This document shows, piece after piece, positions 48,383-58,384 of a stretch of DNA of 64,000 bases; the first letter of the stretch is position 1, and every line of letters starts with the position of its first letter. The notes under the pieces are model-generated. The model saw nothing but the letters and a program-made list of their open reading frames with translations. It was not told the DNA's origin and ran no database searches. The position numbers and the translations under genes are program-made. The stretch lies in contig RWJK01001313.1 in assembly GCA_004335835.1 (NCBI GenBank), positions 250,746 to 314,745 on the forward strand, given 5' to 3'. The stretch is from Scenedesmus sp. ARA3 (Eukaryota > Chlorophyta > Chlorophyceae > Sphaeropleales > Scenedesmaceae).

Positions 48383-51037
48383 GGAGAGTATCTGGCGGGG
48401 CTATAGGGTCCAAGTCATTCAGTGCTGTAGGTCGATCAAGTGGTGCTGATCAGTACAGCAGCAGCAGCAGCGCGGCAGCAACAGCAGCAGCAGACAAGGT
48501 GTTTGAATTGATGCTGCTTGCTGCCGCAGGGCTGCTGCAGTCCCTGGCATCAGGCTTGCAGAGTACCAGCTCAGCATCAGGCAGCAGCAGCAGCAGCGAA
48601 GCTGCAGCAGCGCTGGTTGAAGCACTGCTTGCACTCAGCAGCATAGCTGTGCCTTTTGAGGCAGCTGTAGTGGCTTCCACACCTAGCCAGCAGCAGCAGC
48701 AGCGGGACTCTATAGCATATCAGCCACTGCTGCAGCTGCAACAAGCTGCAGACGGTGATGTCGGCAGCTCAGGAAGCAGCCAGCCGCTCACAGCTACACC
48801 TAGCTCACAGGCAGTAGCAGCATGCAGCAGCCTCTGTCAAGCTGGCAGCTGCCAGCTGCGGCAGCTATCCACATGCTCAGAGGCCAGCAGCAGCAGCAGC
48901 AGCAGCAGCTTGGGGACTGTGCCGGCCCTGAGCAGCCTCAGTGTTAGGTTGTTACTAACAACAGCACCTGGTCAGCAGCTGGTGGCAGCGCAGCAGCTGC
49001 TGGACAGCTGCTGCGCTGCTGTGGCTGGTGCTGCTGCGGTGACAGCACCGCAGCAGCTAGGGTCAGCAGCAGCAGCAGCAGCTGGTGCTGCTGCAGTTGC
49101 AGCGGCAGTTTGTGAGGCGTTATGTGCTGCTGTTACTGCAGCTGTGCAGCAAATGTGTGGCGGCTGCGCAGGCAGGTGGCAGCAGGTGGCTGATACACCG
49201 GCCAGGCTACCAGCACTGCTGTCTGCAATGCTGTCTGCTGCTGCTGCATGCAGTGCAGCTAGTTCTGGTCCAGCAGCAGCAGCAGCAGCAGATGGATCTG
49301 CAGATGCCAGCGCATGCACTGCTGCTGTTCAGCAGAGCTGTGGCGTGCTGCAGTGGGTATTGCAGCAGCAGCAGGTACAGCAGTGGCAGCAGCAGCAGCA
49401 GCATGCAGACAGTGAAGGTGGTGCTGTTGCAGCGTGCAAGGTGCTGGAGGCTGTACGGATGCTACTGCAAGAGTCTGCCACAACAGCAGCAGCAGCAGCG
49501 GTGCCAGAGCAGCGGCTGAGAGCAGGCAAGGCAGCACTGGCACAGCTAGTTACGGGTGCAGTGGTACCTGAGGTGGGTGTTCCGCCACTGCTGCTGTGTA
49601 TCAGTGCTCTACCTGTGCAAAAGGGCGGAGGTTGCTGCTGCTTTGACAGCTAAACACATGCTCTGTCGTTCATCACCAACAGCAGACAACAACACTGTTT
49701 CATGTTCCAGCAGCTCCGTGCTTCTTCAAACCCAACAGTGGAAACGATTTGAGGCCAACTGCAAACTGCAACCCCTGCTGCTAATGACTGCTGCTGTGTG
49801 CTGGGCTGCAGGCTGCTGCGCTGATCCACGCTGCTATGAACAGCAGCAGAGGTTTTTAACAACCAACTGCAATTAATGTTGCCAACATCTCATCAACGTC
49901 GTCATGTCACCAATCAACAGTGTTGCCAACATCTGGTCATCTTCATCATGTCACCAATTAATAGTGTTGCCAACATCTCATCGTCTTCATCATGTCACCA
50001 ATTAATAGTGTTGCCAACAACTGCTGCTGTGTGCTGGCTGCAGGCTGCTGCGCTGATCCACGCTGCTATGAACAGCGGCAGGGGGCCCCTGGCTGGATCT
50101 GAGCTGGCAGCCGTCACTGAGGGACTCAAGGTGCTGCTGCTGCTGTCCAACCGCAAAGCAGCGCAGGGAGAGGCTGCGCAGGTGAGGCACTTGTGGGGAA
50201 TTTAACAGTTAAAAGCAAGCTGCACAACTACACAACAGCTGCTGGATGCTGCCGTGCAACTAGCTTTCTGCAAAAGTGCAGAAGGTGCCAGGACCCACAT
50301 GTAACTATCCTCTATGCTGAAGTAACAGCGTGCATAGCATCACGTGTATGGCTGTTGGTCCTTTGGCGAGGCATGGCAAGGCATGGCAAGGCAGCTGCTG
50401 TGGCAGCACAGGTTCCAACAGCACGAATCGACTGTGGCCGTGCATTCTGCACTTGCAGACTGACCCAAGTTAGCACCAAGCAGTCCCGCTCTGGTGAACC
50501 CGTGCATCTTCCGTGCGCTGATAGATTATGTTTTGTTCGTGCACATCTCTAGCGCATGTTGCTGTCATGCATGTGCTGGTGCCGCTGCTGGTGGACGGTC
50601 CCAGCCATGTTCCCCTGATGAACAATGGCATCTCTTCCGCACTGATCTGTTCTGTCGATGCCCCATCGCAGGTTGCTGTCATGCATGTGCTGGTGCCGCT
50701 GCTGGTGGAGGTGGCGGCGCCGCCAGCAGGCACTCCTGTCACGCCTCTGCTGCGGGACATGGCCTGCAAGCTGGTGTCAGCGATGCCTACCTCAGCAGCA
50801 GCAGCAGCATTCAGGACTGCTGTGACTGCCCTGCCTGCAGCAAGCAAGCAGCGGCTGCAGTTGGCCTTAAGGGAGCAGCAGGCTGCAGCAGCAGCAGCGG
50901 CAGCAGCACCCGCAGCTGCCAGGGGAGTGGGTGTGTCAGTAGCAGGCGCAGCGTTGCCAGCAGCAGCAGCTGCGGATGCTAGGAAGCCTGCTATCCAGCT
51001 GAAGATGAACTTTGCCATGCCAGGTGCTGGCAAGTGA
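35694..51037 (+). CDS. HEATR5 / SWEETIE / Laa1-type HEAT-repeat protein
   Basis: 25 exons: 35694-35951, 36298-36420, 36697-36797, 37077-37221, 37403-37561, 37925-38372, 38670-38855, 39082-39155, 39411-39615, 39811-39991, 40232-40634, 40860-41283, 41632-41751, 42320-42756, 42969-43184, 43431-43517, 43739-43863, 44070-44295, 44494-44793, 45206-45373, 45972-46167, 46411-46785, 46979-49572, 50044-50181, 50672-51037. All are phase-consistent, giving about 2684 residues versus roughly 2050-2200 in relatives; the excess is Ala/Gln/Ser linkers. Landmarks match the family order: N-terminal helices then NLVATCLSRLYAAGDMLPLF; CIDGLHGNALAVGALL; EREAGYMLLGC; LVLGCIHRARGG; DFLVSHLQRLIDLGYKLTT and LLEQYQAQFVAALRAAL; C-terminus PAIQLKMNFAMP. 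Relatives act in clathrin/AP-1 membrane traffic; plant SWEETIE affects carbohydrate status. Confidence 0.88.
38626..38638. other. assembly gap (13 N) after a C run
   Basis: Thirteen N follow about ten C residues inside intron 6 of the HEATR5-like gene. The flanking exons keep phase across it, so no coding sequence appears lost. Confidence 0.98.
39052..39079 (+). repeat. (CTG)9 at a 3' splice site
   Basis: Nine CTG units run directly into CAG, the acceptor of HEATR5-like exon 8 at 39082. Confidence 0.9.
41511..42000 (+). repeat. intronic copies of both ends of HEATR5-like exon 13
   Basis: Exon 13 (41632-41751) is flanked by partial copies. Its acceptor and first about 45 bases are copied upstream at 41511-41565 (offset 110 bp, acceptor intact, no donor). 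Its last about 50 bases with donor are copied downstream at 41951-42000 (offset about 248 bp), where the donor GT has become GC. Confidence 0.9.
45445..45723 (+). other. intronic ORF of unusual composition
   Basis: Lies in intron 20 of the HEATR5-like gene. The plus frame (GMAVFGDANKVKQMLEM; HDLGEASTAAGVQERL) and the overlapping minus frame (72 codons, 45441-45659) both look less repetitive than typical shadows. Neither fits the host gene's splicing. It may be an inserted fragment of foreign or organellar origin. No family assigned. Confidence 0.3.
49787..50088 (+). repeat. copy of HEATR5-like exon 24 start plus 44-bp minisatellite
   Basis: The acceptor and first about 37 bases of exon 24 (50044 on) are present 232 bp upstream at 49787-49850 with an intact CAG acceptor. 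Between copy and exon lie three full 44-bp units starting TGTTGCCAAC at 49877, 49921 and 49965, and a partial fourth at 50009. Confidence 0.9.
50505..50718 (+). repeat. copy of HEATR5-like exon 25 start with dead acceptor
   Basis: About 45 bases of exon 25 (from 50672, GTTGCTGTCATGCATGTGCT) plus upstream intron are copied at about 50505-50598. In the copy the acceptor GCAGG reads GCATG, so the AG is lost. Confidence 0.9.
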
Positions 51038-51622
51038 GTGCTTCACAGCTGCAGTGTCACATCGCTTGGACGGGCTGAGCAGCTGTGTCTGAGGCTGCTG
51101 ATTACATTTCAGCTGTGTCAGTTATAAAGTTCAATGCTTATGTAACTGGTACATGTGAATATGATCAGTGCGGTAGATGCGGGCAATCAACAAATTCGAC
51201 TGGGGGTTGTAGAAGTAGCCGATGTACGACAGTGTGAGCTCGAAAGTCCGCCTCGTTGCCATACATTGCTGAGTTTTGCTTTGTTGTTGCGCTTGTTGGG
51301 GTTTGGGTCGGCGATTCAGCATGTCATGCGGGCGACTCTAACTTTCGTTCCAACTTACGATCCAAACCCTCACGGAGCCAGCGTGCTCCATGTTGCGCAA
51401 CTTGGTTGTCAAGCAATTCAAAGAGTTTACATAACTCCGTTCTTCTGGTTTATGGTGTGATCAGCAGCATGCCAGGGATTTACGCGGCTGTTGCTGCACA
51501 GGCCTGACGAAGCCCTTATCTGCCAGCAGTGCCTTCCTTTCACTGCCAGAACTCCGCTTCCCGTATAAGTTAACACTAAAAACGTGTGTTGCTGGGGCTG
51601 GCTGCAGCTATCATACACTGCC
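51038..51622. other. intergenic region with a lower-GC island
   Basis: It contains the HEATR5-like poly(A) signal and then, at 51155-51460, a stretch with lower GC and few CAG words. Frames on both strands are unusually free of low complexity (minus: FELTLSYIGYFYNPQSNLLIARIY). It contains ATTCGACTG, also in the foldback element at 3.1 kb. Not identified. Confidence 0.35.
51141..51145 (+). promoter_or_regulatory. TGTAA polyadenylation signal
   Basis: It lies about 104 bases after the HEATR5-like stop codon, a typical position for the green-algal signal. Confidence 0.6.
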
Positions 51623-53140
51623 ATGATGTCTGTTGCAGAACACATGGGTCCTGTAGTGCCAGTGCTGCTGTTGCTGCTGGCTGCCGCGACGGTGCCAGTA
51701 TGCCGCGCAGTTCACGATAAAACACTTTTATTTGGCAACGACTTGAACCTCGCAGCTGCAGCACGTGCACTGCACAAGCAGTGGCAGCACGATCCTGCAA
51801 ACAAGCAGTGCTTTGCCTTCTCACTGGATGGCTCCATAGCCAGGGAAGACTTTGAATACCCTGACGCAGCCACAGCCGAACGCAAAACAGCGAAAAAAGG
51901 TGAGAATAAGAGCAAGCTATCGGTGTATATTATGCTGCACTGGAATAAATTCACCATGCAGTGCATGTGTTATGACATGATGGGCAGCGGCTGTCCACAT
52001 AGCTGAGGTAGCTGCTGGTTTCAGATGATACCTCGGCAGCACCACATCAGGTGAACTTGTCTGACCCACACAGCTGCAGCTTGGGATTGTAGAGCAGAAG
52101 ACAAAAGAGCTGCTGCTGTCAGTGTTTGTGTTAACACGTAGCATACGCTGCTGCCGCCGCCTGCAGGTGACGTCATTAACATGAGGTGTGACAGTGTGGT
52201 GTGCCCCAACCCCCCAGTGCCTGACTGTTACATGGATGAAGGCATCTGCGCAGAAGATGAGTGGTGCCAGCTGGAAGATCAAGGTAGGGGCGCTGCTGCT
52301 GCTGCTGTTGTTCGTCAGCATGCGCGTGTTGCTGCTGCTGCTTGCCTCTACCCACTGATCAGTGCCACACAGTACATGCAAAATGAGCGCTATAACGCAG
52401 CTCTAACAAAATCCAGACTTCCTGCATGGCATGGACCGAGCCGTCATCACTGTTACAACATGTTATAACATGGCCACGCACCTGGCTGCAGTGCGCTTCG
52501 GGCCGTGGGCCATGGCTGGCGGAGAGACGCCCAACGTGTCACCGGGGGACTGCGCCTTCTTCAAGCAGCAGGGCTACAACTGGATCTTTGACCAGGTAGG
52601 CTGTTTTTGATCAGAGATCTCATGTCCGCAAGTCTGAACTTCATAACCTTGACACGCAGCTGCACCTTTGGCAGTTGCAGTGCAGATGCAGGCATCCGCT
52701 TCTGATCCTTAGAAGCATGCATCAGGTGCAACGTTAACGATACAGCAGCAGTAGCAGAGCGGCTGGGTGCTGCCAGTTCAAGGCATTGAACGCAACAGCG
52801 AGTCAGTTAAATTCAGCCAGGCAGGCGTCATCTATGCTTGTATATGCAGTGAGACTTACGTTTTGAACCCGCCAGCTTCTGGGTCACTTTGTAGTGCGGC
52901 GTTATGAATTGCATGCCTTGCCTCAAGCTCGGCATTAGCTATCCTTTGGTAAGCATCTGCTGCTCAGCAGGCTGCTGCTGCTGCTGCAGGTGTGCCGCAA
53001 CAGCAGCCACTGGGGACCCTGGCAAGCAGTGCGAGGCAGGTGCTCAAAGTACAGGCGGGAGCAGCAGAGCTGCAATGCATACTTTGCTGCCATTGTCCCT
53101 AGCCTGCCACCTAGCAGGCTGAAGCAGCACTCTAGGACAG

Positions 53141-53173
<33 letters not shown>

Positions 53174-55445
53174 CTGCTGACATGGAGGCAAATGGCGGTG
53201 TCAAGCATTCTGGTGTAGGTAGTGACCTTGCCAATGTCCGCCGGCGATCTCTGCTGTCACCGCTGGAAGCGTTCCACGCGCCCGGCAGCAGCAGCATCAG
53301 CCATACAAACAGTGGCCACAGCACTGAAGCAGTACTAGGATCCAGCGGCTTCAACCAGCTGCTGCCGCACTATGCTGTGTCAGAAGAAGACGGCCGCCCT
53401 CCTGTGCGTCCGATGTTGTGTGCCCCTGGCCTGGTCTGCACGGGTGATGTGCAGCCAATGCCCAACACGTGCGTCAAAGTCCGACCTCCCAACACATGTT
53501 ACCAGGTGGGCGGCGCTGCTCATATTGCTGCTGCGCTTTTGCTAGGGTTTGTCGGGGTTACATGTGGAATTCCACTAGAAGTTATGCTTCAGGTTCTGCT
53601 AGAGACTTTGTAAGAAGATTTGCATTGTGCGTTGCATAGAGGCAATTTGTAGGGCTGCACAATACTGTGTGGCCCTGGGCTGGCCTGCACGGGTGATGTG
53701 CAGCCAATGCCAACACGTGCATGAAAGTCCGCTGATGCAATACATGCTACCACGTGGGAGGCACTGCTGCTCAGAGCGCTGTTTGAGTTTAGTTTCTCCT
53801 GTAGCATCTGCCTTACACACGCTTAGAGTGCACAAACGCGGTTTGCTGCGACGCCACGTCAGCTCAGTCTCATCCGGGTGCCTAGGTGTTCATCAGTGGC
53901 CATGTGCATTGTGTAGTCGCCACAGTCACTGTTTTGTTATACAAAGGGCCATCTGAATATTCATCAATGCATTGTGCTGGCCCTGCAGGGCCCTTGGTGG
54001 GACAGCACCAGCTGGTGCAAGGTCGGCAGCAACGCCAACAACCAGTTTTACGCAGGCCTGCCTTTAGAAGAACTAAAAGAGGTCGCGCAGGCACTGCTGC
54101 TGCAGCTGCCCGTAGAGCACTTCACCAACCCGCTGTCAGTCAAGTTCTGGCACTCACCGGCCGCTGATGTGGCACGAGGCAAGATCCAAGGTATCTTGGC
54201 AGCACTGTGGCCGCAGAGCTACAGGGCAGCCACAAGATTCCCTCTGGACATCCCAGACCCACGGCATGCGGTAAGCGGGGACAATGCGCAATACCAGTGG
54301 TGCCATGTGTGGCGGAATGTCTTTAGGTGCAATGTGTTGGTAAGACATGAATGATGAGACAAGCCCCACGTTGCCACTGGCATAGTGCTGCGCTTGCCAT
54401 TGTATAGGCAATTGAGTTGCGCCAGCCTTGCAGCTACAGGGCAGCCACGAGGTTCCCTCTGGACATCCCAGACCCTCGGCATGTGGTGAGTGACACCAAT
54501 ATGTACAAACGCACCGTCTCACTAATGCCATGTGCGACCCGGTGGTTCTAGCTGCATTGTAAGGACCTTACATGGAGTAGTTGCAAGCTGTCAATCGCAC
54601 AGTGCCGTCTGTGACTGAAGTATGTGCTGTTGAGCTGGGGCAGCACCAGCAGGGTTGAGTCCTGCTGCTAGAACCTGGCAATCTGGTTGCCTTGCTGCCT
54701 GTCTGCCTGTCAGCATACATGCTGTATGCCTGTACGGCAGGTGTGCAAGGATTCAGAGAGCACATTGATCATGCACACGTTCCTGGACCTCCTGTAGCCC
54801 TGAGATTAATTATTGCTGCGTTATGCAGGGCTCTGTACACTCCACAGGCTGGAACCACACAGCAGCCAAGGCAGCTTCACTGTACCACCAGTCAAACAAG
54901 GTCTGGTCAACCATTCAGACACTTGTGCACAACACGAAGGATCCCATGCCGCCGACACAAGTGGCGGCTTCACGTGCACTGGCAGTGTGGCTGCGGCAGC
55001 ACTTTATGTGCTGCAACTGCCGAGGCATGTGGGCCAACTATGTGAGTACGCACTAGCCAAGAACGTTGTGGGCTAGGCACACAATGCACGTAAGCTGCCA
55101 GTTGCCGGTGTTGCAGTCAGCACTAGCAGCAGCAGCTGATGTGTGGTTGTCGGCTTGTTGTGAGCTGATGCGCGCCCCTGCAACTGCCACGGCATGTGGG
55201 CCAACTATGTGAGTGCGGATGCGCGAGGAGGCGCTGCCAGCTAGTCACACACTGCAATTAGGCCATCAGCTGACAGCTTGGCAGTTGGCAGAGAGCAGCA
55301 GCAGCTGATTTCGTGGTTGTTGGCTTGCTGGGAGCTGATGCAAACCCATGCGGGAGTGAAAGTGCTGTCTGTGCAGCTCGTGCGCTGCATTGGCGCTGGG
55401 TCGTCATGAACACCTTCAGCGTATCCTTCTATGCCTGCCGCATGC

Positions 55446-55483
<38 letters not shown>

Positions 55484-56010
55484 AGGTGCTGAACCATCTT
55501 GGCCTGCCACCAAAGTCCAGCAGCCGCTGCGACCACACCCGCTGGTGGTGGCGGGCACACAACATGGTGGGCAAGCAGATGCCAGCTGCAGCGGGCTTGT
55601 GGCAGCAACTTGTCTTAGCCAGCAAGCATTGCAGGGTTGTTGTCAAGTAGTGGACTCCCATTGCACAGCTGTGGACGACGCCTGAACGCACTTGTCACAC
55701 TGCTGGTATTATATTCGGTCAAACGTCGGAGACAGTGATGCCACAGGGCCCTTCTTTTGTGTTGCTCTGCGCTCAGCGCTCCGGTACAGCCCCTCTGCTG
55801 CACACCAACACCATGTAATGCTGCTTGCCACTGCAGGTCAGCGAGCACGCTGCATCTTCGCGGGGCGGCCACCCCTGGGTGTGGCCCTCGCAGACAGATG
55901 AAGAGTTCAGCACACAGCACGCGCAGTACGGCGGGAAGCTGCGCTGCCAGAACCCCTGGTTCCTGCCTTACGAATTTGCGGAGCTGATGTGGAAGATTCC
56001 GGAAAACTAG
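51623..56010 (+). CDS. secreted ERV/ALR-type sulfhydryl oxidase-like protein
   Basis: Exons 51623-51899, 52167-52283, 52492-52595, 52990-53505, 53989-54270, 54829-55041, 55486-55566, 55837-56010; all in phase; 587 residues. A signal peptide (VVPVLLLLLAAATVPVCRA) opens the protein. The middle is Cys-rich (CDSVVCPNPPVPDCYMDEGIC; LVCTGDVQ...NTCVKV...NTCYQ) with a poly-Ser linker. The C-terminal 170 residues fit an ERV/ALR domain, as in quiescin oxidases: HSTGWNHTAAKAASLYHQ, a redox CxxC (Cys493/Cys496, in FMCCNCRGMW), then WWWRAHNMV (His528-Asn529), then GKLRCQNPW. This domain uses FAD to make disulfides. No thioredoxin domain is evident, so calling it QSOX would overreach. Three introns carry copies of exon ends. 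Confidence 0.75.
53421..53790 (+). repeat. copy of oxidase exon 4 end
   Basis: The last about 75 bases of exon 4 and about 40 bases of intron (53421-53545) recur at about 53669-53790, offset about 245 bp. The exon-end CCAG before GT has become CCAC in the copy. Confidence 0.88.
54212..54490 (+). repeat. copy of oxidase exon 5 end, splice-competent in appearance
   Basis: The final 55 bases of exon 5 with donor (54216-54275) are copied at about 54430-54490. The copy is preceded by TTGCAG and followed by GTGAGT, so it resembles a complete small exon of about 54 bases. Using that acceptor would shift the frame relative to the parent. Confidence 0.88.
55011..55350 (+). repeat. copies of oxidase exon 6 end, 168-bp period
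   Basis: The CxxC-encoding exon end with donor (55011-55046) is repeated at 55179-55214. Intronic sequence following the parent (AGCAGCAGCTGATG...GTGGTTGT, 55128) is repeated at 55296. Both offsets are 168 bp, marking one tandem unit. Confidence 0.88.
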
Positions 56011-56176
56011 CAGATCCTCTGAGGCAATAGGATGTATGAATGCTCCCGTGAACCAGCAGAGGCCCTCTGACGTGGAAGATTCTGGGGAACTAGCAGATCC
56101 TCAGAGGCAATCAGATGTATGAATGCTCCGAGTCATTGGCAGAGGCCCTCTGGTGTGGAAGATTCTGGGGAAACTA
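55989..56176 (+). repeat. tandem units containing the oxidase stop codon
   Basis: The motif GTGGAAGATTC...GAA-ACTAG starts near 55990, 56072 and 56155 (82-83 bp period). The first unit holds the real last codons and the TAG. The later two lie in the 3' UTR and retain the TAG. Confidence 0.9.
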
Positions 56177-58003
56177 GAGCATTGGCAGAATTTCGGCAAC
56201 TTTGTGAGGCACAGCCTTTCGTTGGTTGAATCGGCCGTGGACGGTTGCCGCAGAATTTGTGCGTCATGGATGGTACAGTAGGTGGGGCTAGCTTTGTTGT
56301 AGGTCGTCACCCCTGTATTCTGTAAAATGACGAATTATAGACAAAGCAGGATGCCGAAGCACGCTGGTCATGCACAGCTGCGCACCTTCAAGCAATGCTG
56401 AGCCAGAAGACCCCCGCCAAAGTCTCCTGGCACTCCGAGTGGTGGACTGCTCATGTAGGCACGGCTGCCCGGCACCATAGCATCATGCGAAGTTCTCACC
56501 TGTAGGCACAGAGAAGGTTACAGGGCAGGGTCGTTAGGGGTCCATGGGCGGGACCACCTGTGACCCCTGCCCCCGGCCTTCAAGTAGTCCTGGGTAGGCC
56601 GTGGTGTAGGTTCCAGTCATGACACTCGCGGGGAGATCGCAATAGCAGCAGAAAACAAAGCAGTAGGCATTTTGTATCACAGATATCACATAGCAGCGGT
56701 GTATATGGTGTGCAAGGCATGCAGGCAGCAGTGGGCGGACAGAGTTTTTTGTTACAAAAGGTGACGGCCATAAATGTATCACGGGCACACAGCCGTTTGG
56801 TGCTCCCCATTTGTTCTTGTAGGTGTGAGGCAGACCATGCACTGATGGGCAGTGATCCAGGCTCTCATCCCGCAGCACACAGCTTTAAACACTTGGGACA
56901 AACAGCAGTTCAAGTAGTACTTGCACATCTGATGTGTTGATTCAACAGGCAGTTCGGTGCACCTCAGAATCTACCTCAGAAACCAACAGCAACTGACCGA
57001 GCTTGTCCACAGATTGCTGTACAGTTTTGTACTCTAGTTGCTTGCATGCATCGCAGAAGTTTGCTTTTGTGGCAGGGTTAAAACGGCGTAGACGTCGCCC
57101 CCGGGCCAGGGTTCTATCTGGTGATGACTTATCAGCATGAGGATGCCGGTGGCTCAGGCTGAGATCAGTTTGTGTGACAGACAAGCAGCCCAGCTGTGCC
57201 ATGACCACCAATTGAGATATCGTTGCAGTCACACCTGCGTGCAACTGTGTCTGCATGGTGCTGGTTCAGTGCCCAGCATGCAAGTTGGTGGGCTTGCTGC
57301 TTTGACTGCATGCCCAGCCCGCTCCTCTGGTTTCCTCTGGGCCACGGCGACGTTGCTACGTGTAAATTTGTAAAGGGGGAGTTCACAGTTGACAACATGT
57401 AAGCAGTGGGCTGAAGCTGGCGCTGGCGCTAAAAAGGCTTTGTGTTACAGTGCAGCCGCTGACGATGTTGCTGATGATGATGCCCAGCCTGCACATCCTG
57501 CAACCCAACGCGTTGTGCCTGATGCGGTCGGGATTTTATCACGCCATGATCCTGTTGTGCGTGGTGGATTGGATGTACCTGATCATCAGGATCATAGGTA
57601 ATTGACGGTGGACTGCTGCTGGCGGCACAGCATGCGCCCATGCAGCAGCGGACATGCGAGGCATAGACAGCAGGACAACGCCAAGCTTCGATCCATAATA
57701 GTTTATAATGTTGCACTGACCTGGTGGCCGACCAGTTGGATGGATCCCAGGGCCACACGTCACCCATAAGTCACTTAGTAAGTCAAACATAACTCTTAAA
57801 AAAAAACATAACTCTTATTGAGCACCATGGCATGTGTTCACATTGCAAGAAGACCCTGGTTTGATCGCTGCTTGTGGCGCCAAGTTCACGCTACGCAACC
57901 TGATGCCAGCAGTAGCCTGCCAGCAGTGCTGAGCTCTTCGCCAAAGATGGTACCGATGCATCCCATCCGACCTTTCAACCCTCCGCCGTGCTGCCCTGCT
58001 GCC
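56011..58003. other. convergent intergenic region, no gene resolved
   Basis: 3' UTRs of the oxidase (+) and OPR (-) genes plus unassigned DNA. Frames at 56534-56878 and 56942-57256 (-) are moderately natural in composition but isolated. A direct repeat CATAACTCTTA flanks an A run at 57787-57817. A TTACA at 57445-57449 could serve the OPR transcript. Confidence 0.4.
56321..56325 (+). promoter_or_regulatory. TGTAA polyadenylation signal
   Basis: It lies about 310 bases past the oxidase stop, after the tandem units. Confidence 0.5.
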
Positions 58004-58347
58004 TCAAAAATGAAACACAATGCTGCCATCTCTGCTCGTGCTCGTAACCATGCTGCCCACCCCATCTACACTGCCCAGTGCTGCATGTGCATCGTCAACC
58101 GCATGAGCATCATGCACAGCGGATGCTGCACTACTTGAGCTACCGCTACTGCTACCACTGCTGCCGCCTGCATTGTTTCCTGCAAGCACCAGCTCCCCTG
58201 CTGGTGCACTGCCACTGCTGCTACCGCTGCTGCTGCTGCTGCTGCCTGGCATCTGGTAGTCCAGGCGTGCTACAGCCCACATGGTCAAGCCATGCAGGAT
58301 GATCGAGCTGAAGTCAGCTGACAGCTGCAGCACGATCGGCGGCGCAG

Positions 58348-58384
<37 letters not shown>

